The position numbers were made by a program, and so were the translations under genes. A stretch of 64,000 bases of DNA, taken from an uncultured Clostridia bacterium. Lineage in GTDB: Bacteria > Bacillota > Clostridia > Christensenellales > Borkfalkiaceae. The first letter of the stretch is position 1. Every line of letters starts with the position of its first letter. The stretch covers positions 1-64,000 of the forward strand of contig CALVUR010000002.1 in NCBI GenBank assembly GCA_944363645.1, given 5' to 3'. Under the pieces are notes generated by a model, which searched no databases, was not told the DNA's origin, and saw nothing but the letters and a program-made list of their open reading frames with translations. Shown in pieces: positions 16,131 to 24,695 of the stretch.

Positions 16131-17219
16131 TTAAAAAAGCAACATTTCAGATTCTGTGTCATAGCAAAGCAAGTGCTTTTTATCGATAGCGAGTTTAACA
16201 ACAGATTGGACTTCGAGTTGTTTGCAAACTGACAAATAAGTTGGTTCTTCGGCTTCTTGTGAGCAAACGATAGAAACAAAATTTTCGCCATACTGGTCGC
16301 ACTGGTCAACCAAAACGGTAAGTTCGCCATTATCGTCGCAAGTGATATCTTCTGGCCTAAATGCCAAAGTAACCTTACGCTTTTTATCAACGTATTTTTC
16401 TTTAACTTCTTTAGGAAGGGCTACGTTTAAAAAGATTTTAAAGCCTTCAGCCGTGGCGTAAAGTTTGCCGTCTTCTTCGATAAAGTTAGATTGAAGTAAG
16501 TTGATTTTGGGGTTGCCAAAAAATGTTGCGATTGGAAGGGTTTTTGGTGTGTTGTAAATGTTTTGCGGGGTATCGTATTGTGTCAAAACACCTTCTTCTA
16601 AAAAGGCAATTTTATCAGCCATACTTAACGCTTCGACAGCGTTATCGGTGGCGTAGATAAAGTTAATTTTAAGCCTTTTGTTGAGTTTAACGATTTCGTT
16701 GCGAAGTTCCCTTCTTAAACCTTGTTCAACATCTTTTAAAATATCGTCAATGATGACAATTTTTGGTTCGCGACTAATTGCCCTTGCCAAAAGCACCCTA
16801 TATTTTTGACCGGGTGTAAGGTTTTTGGTAAGACGGTTTGCGTAATCGGTAAGCCCCAATAAATCAATCGCCTTTTTTGTCCTTGCCTCTATTTCTTCTT
16901 TGGGGAATTTTCTCAGTTTCATGCCCTTGCCGATGTTTTCAAACACGGAAGCGTTTAAATCAAGCGGAGTATCCTTATTGATAAGTGCCATATTTCTATC
17001 TTTTGGCTCTAACTTATTGACAAGGTTGCCGTCAACATAAATTTCGCCTTGGTCAACGGTGTCTAAACCGCAGATAGCACGCAAAATGGTTGTTTTACCG
17101 CTTTCTTTCATGCCTGTTAAAACTGTAAATTCGCCATTAGCGATTTCTAAAGAAAAATCTTTAACGACATAGCGAGTGGAATATTTTCTTGTAAAATTTT
17201 TGATTGTAATAAGTGCCAT
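16131..17219 (-). CDS. MalK/UgpC-like ABC ATPase with degenerate catalytic motifs
   Basis: The length (about 362) and layout match sugar-importer ATPases: an N-terminal ATPase, then a TOBE-type C-terminal domain from about residue 240 (LAFRPEDITC). Walker A is GMKESGKTT. The other motifs are unusual: signature LTPGQKYRVLLARA in place of LSGGQ, Walker B VIIDDILKDVEQGLR with Asp where catalytic Glu is expected, and ATDNAVEAL where VTHDQ-EA normally supplies the switch His. So ATP may be bound but hydrolysed poorly. It has no permease neighbours. The start at 17219 (MALITIKN) follows AAGGGTG; a start seven codons earlier lacks a site. Confidence 0.8.
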   Translation of the reverse strand: MALITIKNFTRKYSTRYVVKDFSLEIANGEFTVLTGMKESGKTTILRAICGLDTVDQGEIYVDGNLVNKLEPKDRNMALINKDTPLDLNASVFENIGKGMKLRKFPKEEIEARTKKAIDLLGLTDYANRLTKNLTPGQKYRVLLARAISREPKIVIIDDILKDVEQGLRRELRNEIVKLNKRLKINFIYATDNAVEALSMADKIAFLEEGVLTQYDTPQNIYNTPKTLPIATFFGNPKINLLQSNFIEEDGKLYATAEGFKIFLNVALPKEVKEKYVDKKRKVTLAFRPEDITCDDNGELTVLVDQCDQYGENFVSIVCSQEAEEPTYLSVCKQLEVQSVVKLAIDKKHLLCYDTESEMLLF

Positions 17220-17433
17220 TTTTTCACCCTTAAAAAACACGCTTAAAATTTATAGCAAAAGCCAAAAAAATAAAAGCGCAAAAGTAATTATATTTTATAT
17301 TTTTATCAATTTATAAGTTTGTACTGTTATATTGTACCAAGTTTTGAGAAAAAAAACAATAGATAAAGTGAAGATTAGGAAAAAAATCAGCCCGAGCCTT
17401 TAAATATATCGTTATTTTTTGAGCATTCTTTGC

Positions 17434-17462
17434 TTGCAGTTAGTGTATAATTTTGTTATAAT
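17434..17462 (+). promoter_or_regulatory. Promoter of the carbamoyltransferase-like gene
   Basis: TTGCAG at 17434-17439, 17 bp, TATAAT at 17457-17462. The leader to the ATG at 17498 is about 30 bases. Confidence 0.7.
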
Positions 17463-17497
17463 GTAAAAAAAGACAATTAAAACTTTATAGGTGTAAC

Positions 17498-18397
17498 ATG
17501 AAATTTGAAAATTACGTACCCGTTAACCAACTTTCTTTTCAGTCTTTGGTAAGCTTAAAAGATGTTTATAAAGAGGACATTTTTGAAATTTTAAATAAAG
17601 CAACGCATTTAAAAGTTACTGAGTCGGTTGGTGAAATTGATAACTCACTTAAAAACACACATGTAATGCTTATCACCAACCAACGTTTAGGCATGGCGCA
17701 ACTTACATTCCGTTTGGCAATGGATAAGGTAAATGGACATGCGCTTACCATCCCCATTGGCGGTAGCAACATTGAAAGTTTTTTGTCAAGCAGAGAATCG
17801 GTTGAAACGCTTTCTAAACTTGGCATTGATGCCTTTGTTGTGGAAACTTCGGTTGAAGAAGATGCAAAAACCTTGAACCAAAAAATGGAACCTGTAATTA
17901 ACGCTTATTCTAAAGATAGCCCCGTTTCGGCAATAAGTGATTTGCTTACCATTTTTGAAAACCAAAAAAGGCTTTCAAACTTAAAGGTTTTATACCTTAC
18001 CTGCCCACAAAAATTGACGTCGCAAATGCTTGCAATGGCTATGTGCGGTATGGAAATCAACTTTGTTATGCCAGACGGTTTAGAGCCTAACCAAAATGTA
18101 ATTGATTATTTGGAAGTTTTAACGCCCATAACAATTACTTCTAACTTTGAAAAGGCACTTAAAAACTGCGACGTACTGTATATAGACAACGACTTTTTAG
18201 ACGAAGAATATATTGTAGATAGCGAAACGCTTACAAAACTTGCACCAAATGCATGTGTGCTTCATACAAGACCGTTTGAAGGCGCACAAGATGCCAAAGT
18301 GGAAATTTTAGACGATCCACGCTGTTTGATTGCAAATGCTGGCGCAAACAAGGTGTATGTTTTAGCGGCACTTCTTAAACTAATTTTAGAAAAATAA
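17498..18397 (+). CDS. Aspartate/ornithine carbamoyltransferase-fold protein, probably non-catalytic
   Basis: The 299 residues follow the ATCase/OTCase pattern: an opening LKDVYKEDIFEILNKATHLK, a helix LTFRLAMDKVNGHAL, DAFVVETSVEEDAK, PVINAYSK, SDLLTIFENQ and LKVLYLTCP for the first domain, then DVLYIDNDF in the second. The carbamoyl-phosphate loop, normally STRTR just before LSFE, is replaced by LGMAQ, and the HPxQ motif before the D-L-T-I helix is replaced by SAIS. This suggests loss of carbamoyl-phosphate chemistry and a changed or regulatory role. YfbR follows after the repeat, a nucleotide-metabolism link. The family assignment is from pattern only. Confidence 0.65.
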   Translation: MKFENYVPVNQLSFQSLVSLKDVYKEDIFEILNKATHLKVTESVGEIDNSLKNTHVMLITNQRLGMAQLTFRLAMDKVNGHALTIPIGGSNIESFLSSRESVETLSKLGIDAFVVETSVEEDAKTLNQKMEPVINAYSKDSPVSAISDLLTIFENQKRLSNLKVLYLTCPQKLTSQMLAMAMCGMEINFVMPDGLEPNQNVIDYLEVLTPITITSNFEKALKNCDVLYIDNDFLDEEYIVDSETLTKLAPNACVLHTRPFEGAQDAKVEILDDPRCLIANAGANKVYVLAALLKLILEK

Positions 18398-18427
18398 GCA
18401 GATAACGGGCTTATAGCCCCACTTTTT
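18398..18427 (+). repeat. Dispersed repeat, copy 7
   Basis: GCA, core GATAACGGGCTTATAG, CCCCACTTTTT, starting at the base after a TAA stop. The left A5GTGG arm is absent; the coding end AAAAATAA takes its place. Confidence 0.85.
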
Positions 18428-18446
18428 AATTTTTTATATTGATTTT

Positions 18447-19022
18447 ATGAACGACTTTTTTGGATATTTAAAACGAATGAAGTACATTAAGCGTTGGTCG
18501 CTTATGCACTCTAACCGAGAAGAAAACGACATGGAACACACCATGGAAGTAACCATTATTGCGCACGCTTTGGCACTTATTGGTAACAAAAAGTTTGATA
18601 AAAATTATAATATAGAGTGCGTTTTGAATTATGCCCTTTATCACGAATGCAGTGAAGTAATAACGGGCGATTTGCCAACACCTGTAAAATACTTTAACAA
18701 AGATATAAATGTTGCCTATAAAGATTTGGAAACACTTGCTTCAAAAAAACTTGTTGCCACTTTAGATGAGTTTTTGCAAGAAGATTATGAAAAAGCACTT
18801 TTGCCAGATAAGGAAAGTGAAGAATATAAAATTGTAAAGTGCGCAGATAAAATTTCTGCCTATATAAAGTGCATTGACGAAGTAAACGTTGGTAACAAAG
18901 AATTTAAAAAAGCATACAATTCTATCGGTAAAGAAGTAAAATCTATCGATATCCCTGAAGTAAAATATTTTATCGATAATATTTTGCCATCATTTACCAA
19001 ATCACTTGACGAATTAGACTAA
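18447..19022 (+). CDS. yfbR: 5'-deoxynucleotidase, YfbR-like HD protein
   Basis: HD-superfamily phosphohydrolase. E. coli YfbR removes phosphate from deoxynucleoside 5'-monophosphates. The match runs end to end: FFGYLKRMKYIKRWSLMHSNREENDMEHT, HALALIGNKKF, ITGDLPTPVKYFN, and KCADKISAYIKCIDEV with the second-half metal Asp. Length 191. One key residue differs: the HD pair of YHD-ASE reads YHECSE, so Glu replaces the metal-binding Asp. Glu could still bind metal, so activity may be kept. It lies 49 bp after the carbamoyltransferase-like gene in the same direction, with repeat copies on both sides. Confidence 0.88.
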   Translation: MNDFFGYLKRMKYIKRWSLMHSNREENDMEHTMEVTIIAHALALIGNKKFDKNYNIECVLNYALYHECSEVITGDLPTPVKYFNKDINVAYKDLETLASKKLVATLDEFLQEDYEKALLPDKESEEYKIVKCADKISAYIKCIDEVNVGNKEFKKAYNSIGKEVKSIDIPEVKYFIDNILPSFTKSLDELD

Positions 19023-19036
19023 TTTTTGCCCCTTTT

Positions 19037-19066
19037 TGCCCGATAACGGGCTTATAGGGGCATTTT
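19037..19066 (+). repeat. Dispersed repeat, copy 8 (GGGGCA variant)
   Basis: TGCCC, core GATAACGGGCTTATAG, GGGCATTTTT. Both arms changed together relative to the consensus: TGCCC pairs with GGGCA. It is 14 bp after the YfbR stop. Confidence 0.8.
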
Positions 19067-19197
19067 TATATGTTTTTTACCCCTTTTATCCCCTTTTTAA
19101 CAATCTAAAAAACCGCATACATACCCCGCCGTCCACAAAAAAATCTTTATAAAAAAGCCAAAAATAAAGCAAAAACCGCTTTAAAAATTAAAAAAAG

Positions 19198-19243
19198 AAA
19201 AGCCCCTAAAAGGTGAGATAATCGACCTATAGGGGCATTTTTT
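19198..19243 (+). repeat. Dispersed repeat, copy 9 (GCCCCTA/TAGGGGC variant)
   Basis: AAAAGCCCCTA, then GAGATAATCGACC, then TAGGGGCATTTTTT. A 7-bp GC-rich stem replaces the usual arm, which keeps pairing. It lies 3' of the DUF3899 gene on the minus strand. Confidence 0.75.
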
Positions 19244-19249
19244 ATTAAA

Positions 19250-19672
19250 TTATAGATTATTGTAGACAATCGTTAACACAATGGAAGCGACAAAGAAAAT
19301 TGCGCCGACCACATATATATGTGCGTTGATGTATTTTCTATCCTTTCTCATTTGCTCTTTTCTTTCTTTATACTCGCCAAAGTTTTCCCTTTCGGAAAAT
19401 CTGCGTTTGGACCAGTTTCTTACAACCAAAATATTTTCTACAGCAAAGCCTAAGCCGTCAAAAACGCCCTGCCCTGCGACAAGTTTTATAAGTGCAACGC
19501 ACACCATACAAATGCCCGTTGCCGTTGCGCTGTCCATAAAAAGGGAAACGAGATTTTTTGCCGATTTATAATCGGTTGTTTTATCGAGCAAATAAATAAG
19601 TAACGAGATACCTGCCATTATAAAAAGCCCGACAATGAAAGTTATTAGATAAGGAAGGTATCTTTTTTTCAT
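19250..19672 (-). CDS. DUF3899-type membrane protein, last gene of the opp operon
   Basis: 140 residues with three hydrophobic helices: one near residues 8-28, a weaker one at 46-64, and one at the C-terminus (IYVVGAIFFVASIVLTIVYN). Between the last two is a charged stretch (NWSKRRFSERENFGEYKERKEQMRKDRK). The pattern fits DUF3899, of unknown function. Its ATG overlaps the oppF stop by 4 bp, so it is translated from the opp message. It might be an accessory of the transporter, but nothing in the sequence proves that. Confidence 0.75.
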   Translation of the reverse strand: MKKRYLPYLITFIVGLFIMAGISLLIYLLDKTTDYKSAKNLVSLFMDSATATGICMVCVALIKLVAGQGVFDGLGFAVENILVVRNWSKRRFSERENFGEYKERKEQMRKDRKYINAHIYVVGAIFFVASIVLTIVYNNL

Positions 19673-20910
19673 TCTTGAAGTTCCTTTTTGTATTTCTCTT
19701 CTTCTTGGTCGTTACAATAGATAAAATGACCGGGTGCGATTTCACGCATAGAAGGTTTATCTACCGAATAATCGTGTTCACTTAAAGCGTTGTAAACAAT
19801 TCTTTGACGATGTTTTTCATAATAAGGATCGGGCAAAGGAATTGCTGACAAAAGCGATTTTGTGTAAGGGTGAAGCGGATGCTTGAAAAGTTCTTCACTT
19901 GAAGCAAGTTCTACCATATTACCAAAATACATTACGCCGATGCGGTCGGAAAAATATTTTACGACGGATAAGTCGTGTGCAATAAATAAAATGGTAAGAC
20001 CTAAAGTTTCCCTTAACTCGTTTAAAAGGTTTATAACCTGCGCTTGAATGGAAACGTCAAGTGCGGAAATTGGTTCGTCCGCAATGATAAAGTCTGGGTT
20101 TAAAATGAGCGCACGGGCAATGCCGATACGTTGACGTTGACCGCCAGAGAATTCGTGCGGGTAACGGTTGGCGTGTTCTGGAAGTAAGCCAACAAGATCG
20201 AGCATTTTGTAAACCTTTTCATCGATGACCTTTTTGTTTTTCTCGCCGTGGATAACAAGACCTTCGGCGATGATATCACGAACGGTCATACGTGGGTCAA
20301 GCGATGCGATTGGATCTTGGAAGATCATTTGAATTTGCGTAATAAGTCTTTGCTTTTTGGCATTTTTAATTTCTAAATCACGCTTTTTTATGACTTCTTG
20401 CTTATTTTGCTCGTCTGCGCTGTCGATAAGTGGTTGATACTTTTCGTTGATTTGCGCAATCAAGTTGTTTACATAATCTTTATCGCAACACTTGTGGTCG
20501 TGCTTGGCAAGTTTGATTTGCCTTTTTTGCTCATCAATATATTCTTTTGCTTCGGCGGTAAGTTGTCCCCTTTTACTTTCGTAATCGGGATCATCTTTAT
20601 TTAGTTTATTAAGTTCCGCTTTAAGCCATGCTTGTTTTGCTTTTATGTTTTCCTTATACGACCTAACGCCGGCGACAATGCGTTGACCTTTAAAGTACAC
20701 GTTACCGCTTGTTGCGTCGTAAAGTTTAATAATGGTACGCCCGGTAGTTGTTTTACCACAGCCAGATTCACCAACAAGCCCGAAAACTTCGCCACGCTTT
20801 ATGTCAAAACTGACGTTGTTTACCGCTTTGAGTTCTGCCGTACCCATTTTGAAGAATTGACACAGGTTTTCAACTTTTACCAATGTTTCAGCGTTTTCAA
20901 ACTTATCCAT
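19669..20910 (-). CDS. oppF: Oligopeptide ABC transporter ATPase OppF, enlarged
   Basis: One of two ATPases energising peptide uptake. Walker A GESGCGKTT is at residues 48-56, signature FSGGQRQRIGIARAL, Walker B DFIIADEPISALD and the switch His in FIAHDLSVVKYF. The C-terminal HPLHPYTKSLLSAIPLPDP is the oligopeptide/dipeptide family tail. The protein is 413 residues against a usual 310-330. The extra ~100 residues (about 80-190) are charged and helix-prone and sit between the first ATPase strands and the Q-loop (MIFQDP, Gln198). Start overlaps the oppD stop by 8 bp, with AGGAGG upstream. Confidence 0.92.
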   Translation of the reverse strand: MDKFENAETLVKVENLCQFFKMGTAELKAVNNVSFDIKRGEVFGLVGESGCGKTTTGRTIIKLYDATSGNVYFKGQRIVAGVRSYKENIKAKQAWLKAELNKLNKDDPDYESKRGQLTAEAKEYIDEQKRQIKLAKHDHKCCDKDYVNNLIAQINEKYQPLIDSADEQNKQEVIKKRDLEIKNAKKQRLITQIQMIFQDPIASLDPRMTVRDIIAEGLVIHGEKNKKVIDEKVYKMLDLVGLLPEHANRYPHEFSGGQRQRIGIARALILNPDFIIADEPISALDVSIQAQVINLLNELRETLGLTILFIAHDLSVVKYFSDRIGVMYFGNMVELASSEELFKHPLHPYTKSLLSAIPLPDPYYEKHRQRIVYNALSEHDYSVDKPSMREIAPGHFIYCNDQEEEKYKKELQE

Positions 20911-23119
20911 TTAGCATTTCCTCCTGCATTTTCTTCATTTTTGTAATACGGTCTAAAACCTGCTTTGGTGGATCAACCTTTGGTGCTGACGGGTGAAGTA
21001 ACCAAGTTGCCGCATAATGGGTGTCAGAAACTTTAAACATGGGCGGTTCTTCTTCAAAGTCGATTTTAAGTGCGTATTTGTTTCTTTCTGCAAAGGCATC
21101 GCCTTTTGGCGGGTAAATCATGTTGGGCGGTGTGCCGGGGATGGCTTCTAACTTTTCTTTAGTATCCAAATCGGGCATGGAAGATAAAAGTGCCCAAGTG
21201 TAAGGATGTTTTGGGTTATAGAAAACATCTTCTGCCGTACCGATTTCAACAATCTTACCGGCGTACATAACAGCAACTCTGTCCGCCATGTTAGCAACAA
21301 CACCCAAGTCGTGCGTGATAAAGATAACGGTAAGGTTGCGTTCACGTTTTACCTTATTGATAAGTTCCAAAATCTGCGACTGAATTGTAACGTCAAGTGC
21401 GGTAGTTGGCTCGTCGCAAATTAAGATGTCGGGGTTAGCGGAAAGTGCGATAGCGATAACTATACGCTGACGCATACCGCCGGAAAATTCAAACGGGTAT
21501 TGACGGAATCTTTTTCTTGGTTCGGGGATACCAACTTCTTCTAAAAGTTTTAAAGCACGGTTTTTTGCGATTGCCTTTGTAACTTTAAAGACAACGGCGG
21601 ATGCTTTTTCTTTGAAAAAGTCGATAAGACTAACCACTTTTGCATCAAAATCGATTGAATCGTTGTTTTCGATATCCTTTTGCATTTTTTGTTTAACACG
21701 CAAAATGCAGTTTACGATGTCTTGTTTTGCAACCTTTAAATCGACCAAATCTTTTTCAGCAACGGTGTAATCAGGTGTTTTACCCCTTTTAACCAAACTG
21801 TTATATTTTGCAGTTTGCCTTTCAAAACGCTTTTCTTCTTGAACGTTGTGAATAATTGCTTCAAAATAACGGTTGACTGAAGTTTTTAAACTTGAAGAGA
21901 ATGTGTATAAAACATTGTCCTTTATAACATCAAGTTTATCGATACACTTTTCAACAGCACTAATAAGTTCCTTGCAAAGTTCTGTAGTGGACGTTTTTGG
22001 CGGACTATCGCCATCGAAAAATGGCAATTTTTCATCGATTAGTTGAATTGCTTGCTTTTTTGCCTCGATTGAAAGTTTGTTTGAGTACAAAACGCCTTCT
22101 TTAGCGATTGAGATAAAGTAAAGCATAAACTTTTCATCAAGGTAGTTACGCAAAAACTTATTCAACTCTTCAATTTCCATTTGAGGAAGTGGCTCTTTTG
22201 CAAATTTTGCGTAATAGCCCATCGCAAAGAAGTTGGGCTTAACGTAGCCGTCTGCTTCGTTTAAAATATCCAAAACTTGTTCAAGTTTTTTGGTGATTTG
22301 ATCCCATTCCGCCACCTGTGCGTTGTCCTTTTTCTGCTTTTTGTTAAGCAAAAATCTTGCCGCACCGCCAGCCTTTTCAACAAGAGTGATACGAGAAAGA
22401 GTTTTAAGTTCTGCCAAAAGCCCTTTTAATTCGTCAGCCCTTGCGTAAACCACGTAACGCTCGATTGTGTGTGCGGTTTCCTTTAAAATTTCAGCAAGAT
22501 CACGCCTTACGTTGTCGAAGGCACGTTTTTCTATCCTAAACAGCACGTCCTTAATGTCGCCGATAGCGTTTTCTAAGGCTTCACGGGCTTTGTTGTAGGA
22601 ATATTCAAGTTCTAAGTGCTTATACTCGAAGTCGTCGAACATCTTGCAGTAAGCCTTATTTTCTTGCTCATTACCCCTTGCCTCGTCCATGCGTTTATTT
22701 AAAAGTGCAAGTGTTTTATTGAAGATTTCTTTTGACTGTTTTTGACTTACTTTGCCTTTGATTAAGGTGGCTTCGGTCATTTGCTTACCCACACGCATAA
22801 TGGGGTTTAAACTTGACATTGGGTCTTGGAAGATCATGGCAATTTTGTCGCCACGAAGTTTATGAAAGTCCTCTTCTTCAAGTTTCATAAGGTCTTGACC
22901 GTCGTAAATGATTTCGCCACTTTCTTTAATGGCGTTAGCAGCCAAAATGCCCATGATTGCACGGTTTGTAACCGATTTACCAGAACCAGATTCGCCAACG
23001 AGTGCCAAAGTTTCGCCCTTATAAAGGTCAAAGTTGATGCCACGTACCGCCTGAACTGTGCCGTCATCTGTCCTAAATGAAATTTTTAAATTGTTTACGG
23101 AAAGTTTCAATTCTTTCAT
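20903..23119 (-). CDS. oppD: Oligopeptide ABC transporter ATPase OppD with ~390-residue insertion
   Basis: Walker A GESGSGKS at residues 42-49, Q-loop MIFQDPMSSLNP (Gln98), signature FSGGMRQRIVIAIAL near 545, Walker B DILICDEPTTALD, switch FITHDLGVVA and the HPYTWALLSSMPDL tail. In ordinary OppD (about 340 residues) Q-loop and signature are about 55 residues apart; here they are about 445 apart. The inserted part is highly charged and looks helical and coiled-coil-like, with no second ATPase motif and no membrane segment. The start at 23119 follows GGAGGG; an earlier in-frame start overlaps oppC and lacks a site. Length about 738. Confidence 0.92.
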   Translation of the reverse strand: MKELKLSVNNLKISFRTDDGTVQAVRGINFDLYKGETLALVGESGSGKSVTNRAIMGILAANAIKESGEIIYDGQDLMKLEEEDFHKLRGDKIAMIFQDPMSSLNPIMRVGKQMTEATLIKGKVSQKQSKEIFNKTLALLNKRMDEARGNEQENKAYCKMFDDFEYKHLELEYSYNKAREALENAIGDIKDVLFRIEKRAFDNVRRDLAEILKETAHTIERYVVYARADELKGLLAELKTLSRITLVEKAGGAARFLLNKKQKKDNAQVAEWDQITKKLEQVLDILNEADGYVKPNFFAMGYYAKFAKEPLPQMEIEELNKFLRNYLDEKFMLYFISIAKEGVLYSNKLSIEAKKQAIQLIDEKLPFFDGDSPPKTSTTELCKELISAVEKCIDKLDVIKDNVLYTFSSSLKTSVNRYFEAIIHNVQEEKRFERQTAKYNSLVKRGKTPDYTVAEKDLVDLKVAKQDIVNCILRVKQKMQKDIENNDSIDFDAKVVSLIDFFKEKASAVVFKVTKAIAKNRALKLLEEVGIPEPRKRFRQYPFEFSGGMRQRIVIAIALSANPDILICDEPTTALDVTIQSQILELINKVKRERNLTVIFITHDLGVVANMADRVAVMYAGKIVEIGTAEDVFYNPKHPYTWALLSSMPDLDTKEKLEAIPGTPPNMIYPPKGDAFAERNKYALKIDFEEEPPMFKVSDTHYAATWLLHPSAPKVDPPKQVLDRITKMKKMQEEMLNG

Positions 23120-23123
23120 GATA

Positions 23124-24692
23124 TTAACCCTCCGAACCACGTAATGATGGGTTGAATGCATCCCTTAAACCATTGCCGAAAAGGTTGAATGAAAGCATGA
23201 GTAAAACCAAAAATAGCGATGGGAAGAATGCAATGAATGGTGCGCTTTGCAACGATGCTTGACCGGCCGCAATAAGGGTACCAACGCTTGTGATACTGCC
23301 CGTTTCAAGGTTGATAATGCCAAGGTATGAAAGGTTGGTTTCAGAGTAAATCATTGAAGGAATTACGAGCGCACAACCTGTGATTAAAGTACCGATCGCA
23401 CTTGGGAAAATGTGCTTGAACATAAGCCTTATGTCGCTTGCGCCAAGTGTGCGTGCAGCCAAAACATATTCTTGACGTTTGTACCTATAAAACTGCATAC
23501 GTGTGCTTGAAGCCATACCTATCCAGCCCGTGAAAATGAAGGCAATAAACAAGGTAATCATTTGACTTGCCGAGCCCATGTGTAATTTTAAAAGGGTAAT
23601 AACAATCATGGTGGGGACTGCGCTTAAAATGTCGGAAATCCTTTCCATGACAAGGTCGATTTTTCCGCCGTAAAAACCAGCGATTGCGCCGTAAATTGCG
23701 CCCATAACAAGGTTTACAACAGCAACCAAAGTTGCAAAGATGAATGAAAATCTTGCGCCAGATGCCAAACAAGTTAAAATGTCTTTGCCGTTACCCGTTG
23801 TACCAAAGATAAAATAAGGCTCTTTAATGCCGTCTTTTAAAACTTCGGTGTGTTGGAAAATGTAGTATTCATAATAGTTGATACGGCATTCCCAACCGCT
23901 TGAAGTAACGCGTGCATAAGCGTAAGAATAAGTCCTACCGTCTTCGCCGACATAGTTGTCGCCTTTTATACGAATTGAGTCGTATTGGTCGTTAGGATCG
24001 TAGTAACTACCGCCCTTTTCGCCGTCGACATATGTCCAATAAACGGGCTGAATATTGCCGTCATCATCGTAAACAATTTGCGTTTTTGATGTACCACTTG
24101 TTTTGTAATAATAGTTAGCATTTGTTTGGTCTTGAAGGGCTTTTGGTCTATCGGCAAGTTTAACCGTTGGGTAAATAACCTGCCTACCCGTTCTGTTTTG
24201 GTAGTCTTGAATTAGTTTATATTCTTCGTCAGAAATGTTTTTATAGATTACACCGATTTGGTGATAAGAATCAAGCCTATAGTTGTATTTACCTTCTTCG
24301 TCGATAGTGTACTCTTGGTTTTTGATTGCGTTATGACCGCTTTCTAAACCCATTGCATAGTAGTACATAAAGTCGAGTTTACCGGTATTTTTCTTTTCAC
24401 AACCGTCCCAGAAGTTTGTGTTTTCAAACAACTTAAGTTTGGGGCGTGTTGACTTAAAGTAAATATCCGAATAAGAAACGGTATATTGTGTGCAGAATGG
24501 CACAATGATTGCAAACAAAATTAAAAAGATAATAATGCAAGCGGCAACAACTGCACCTTTATTCTTCTTAAACCTGCGGAAGGCGTCTTGGAAATAGCCT
24601 ACGGGCTTGGTTTTAAGTTTCTTCTCGTGTGAAAAATTAGAGTGGTTTGCGAACTCAAATTTTTCTTTAGGGATGTTATTAAATTGATCCAT
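23124..24692 (-). CDS. oppC: Oligopeptide ABC transporter permease OppC with large external domain
   Basis: Inner-membrane permease. A cytoplasmic N-terminus is followed by the first helix at about residues 47-66. The remaining five helices begin after GTTGNGKDILTCLASGARFS (about 297), the usual GTD-x-x-GRD region. The EAA loop that contacts the ATPases is EYVLAARTLGASDIRLMFKHIFP. Between helix 1 and that region are about 220 residues, rich in Tyr, Asp, Asn and Gly, predicted to lie outside the cell. OppC proteins normally have 30-40 there. Total length is 522 against about 300. The stop is 4 bp before the oppD start. Confidence 0.92.
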   Translation of the reverse strand: MDQFNNIPKEKFEFANHSNFSHEKKLKTKPVGYFQDAFRRFKKNKGAVVAACIIIFLILFAIIVPFCTQYTVSYSDIYFKSTRPKLKLFENTNFWDGCEKKNTGKLDFMYYYAMGLESGHNAIKNQEYTIDEEGKYNYRLDSYHQIGVIYKNISDEEYKLIQDYQNRTGRQVIYPTVKLADRPKALQDQTNANYYYKTSGTSKTQIVYDDDGNIQPVYWTYVDGEKGGSYYDPNDQYDSIRIKGDNYVGEDGRTYSYAYARVTSSGWECRINYYEYYIFQHTEVLKDGIKEPYFIFGTTGNGKDILTCLASGARFSFIFATLVAVVNLVMGAIYGAIAGFYGGKIDLVMERISDILSAVPTMIVITLLKLHMGSASQMITLFIAFIFTGWIGMASSTRMQFYRYKRQEYVLAARTLGASDIRLMFKHIFPSAIGTLITGCALVIPSMIYSETNLSYLGIINLETGSITSVGTLIAAGQASLQSAPFIAFFPSLFLVLLMLSFNLFGNGLRDAFNPSLRGSEG

Positions 24693-24695
24693 AAA

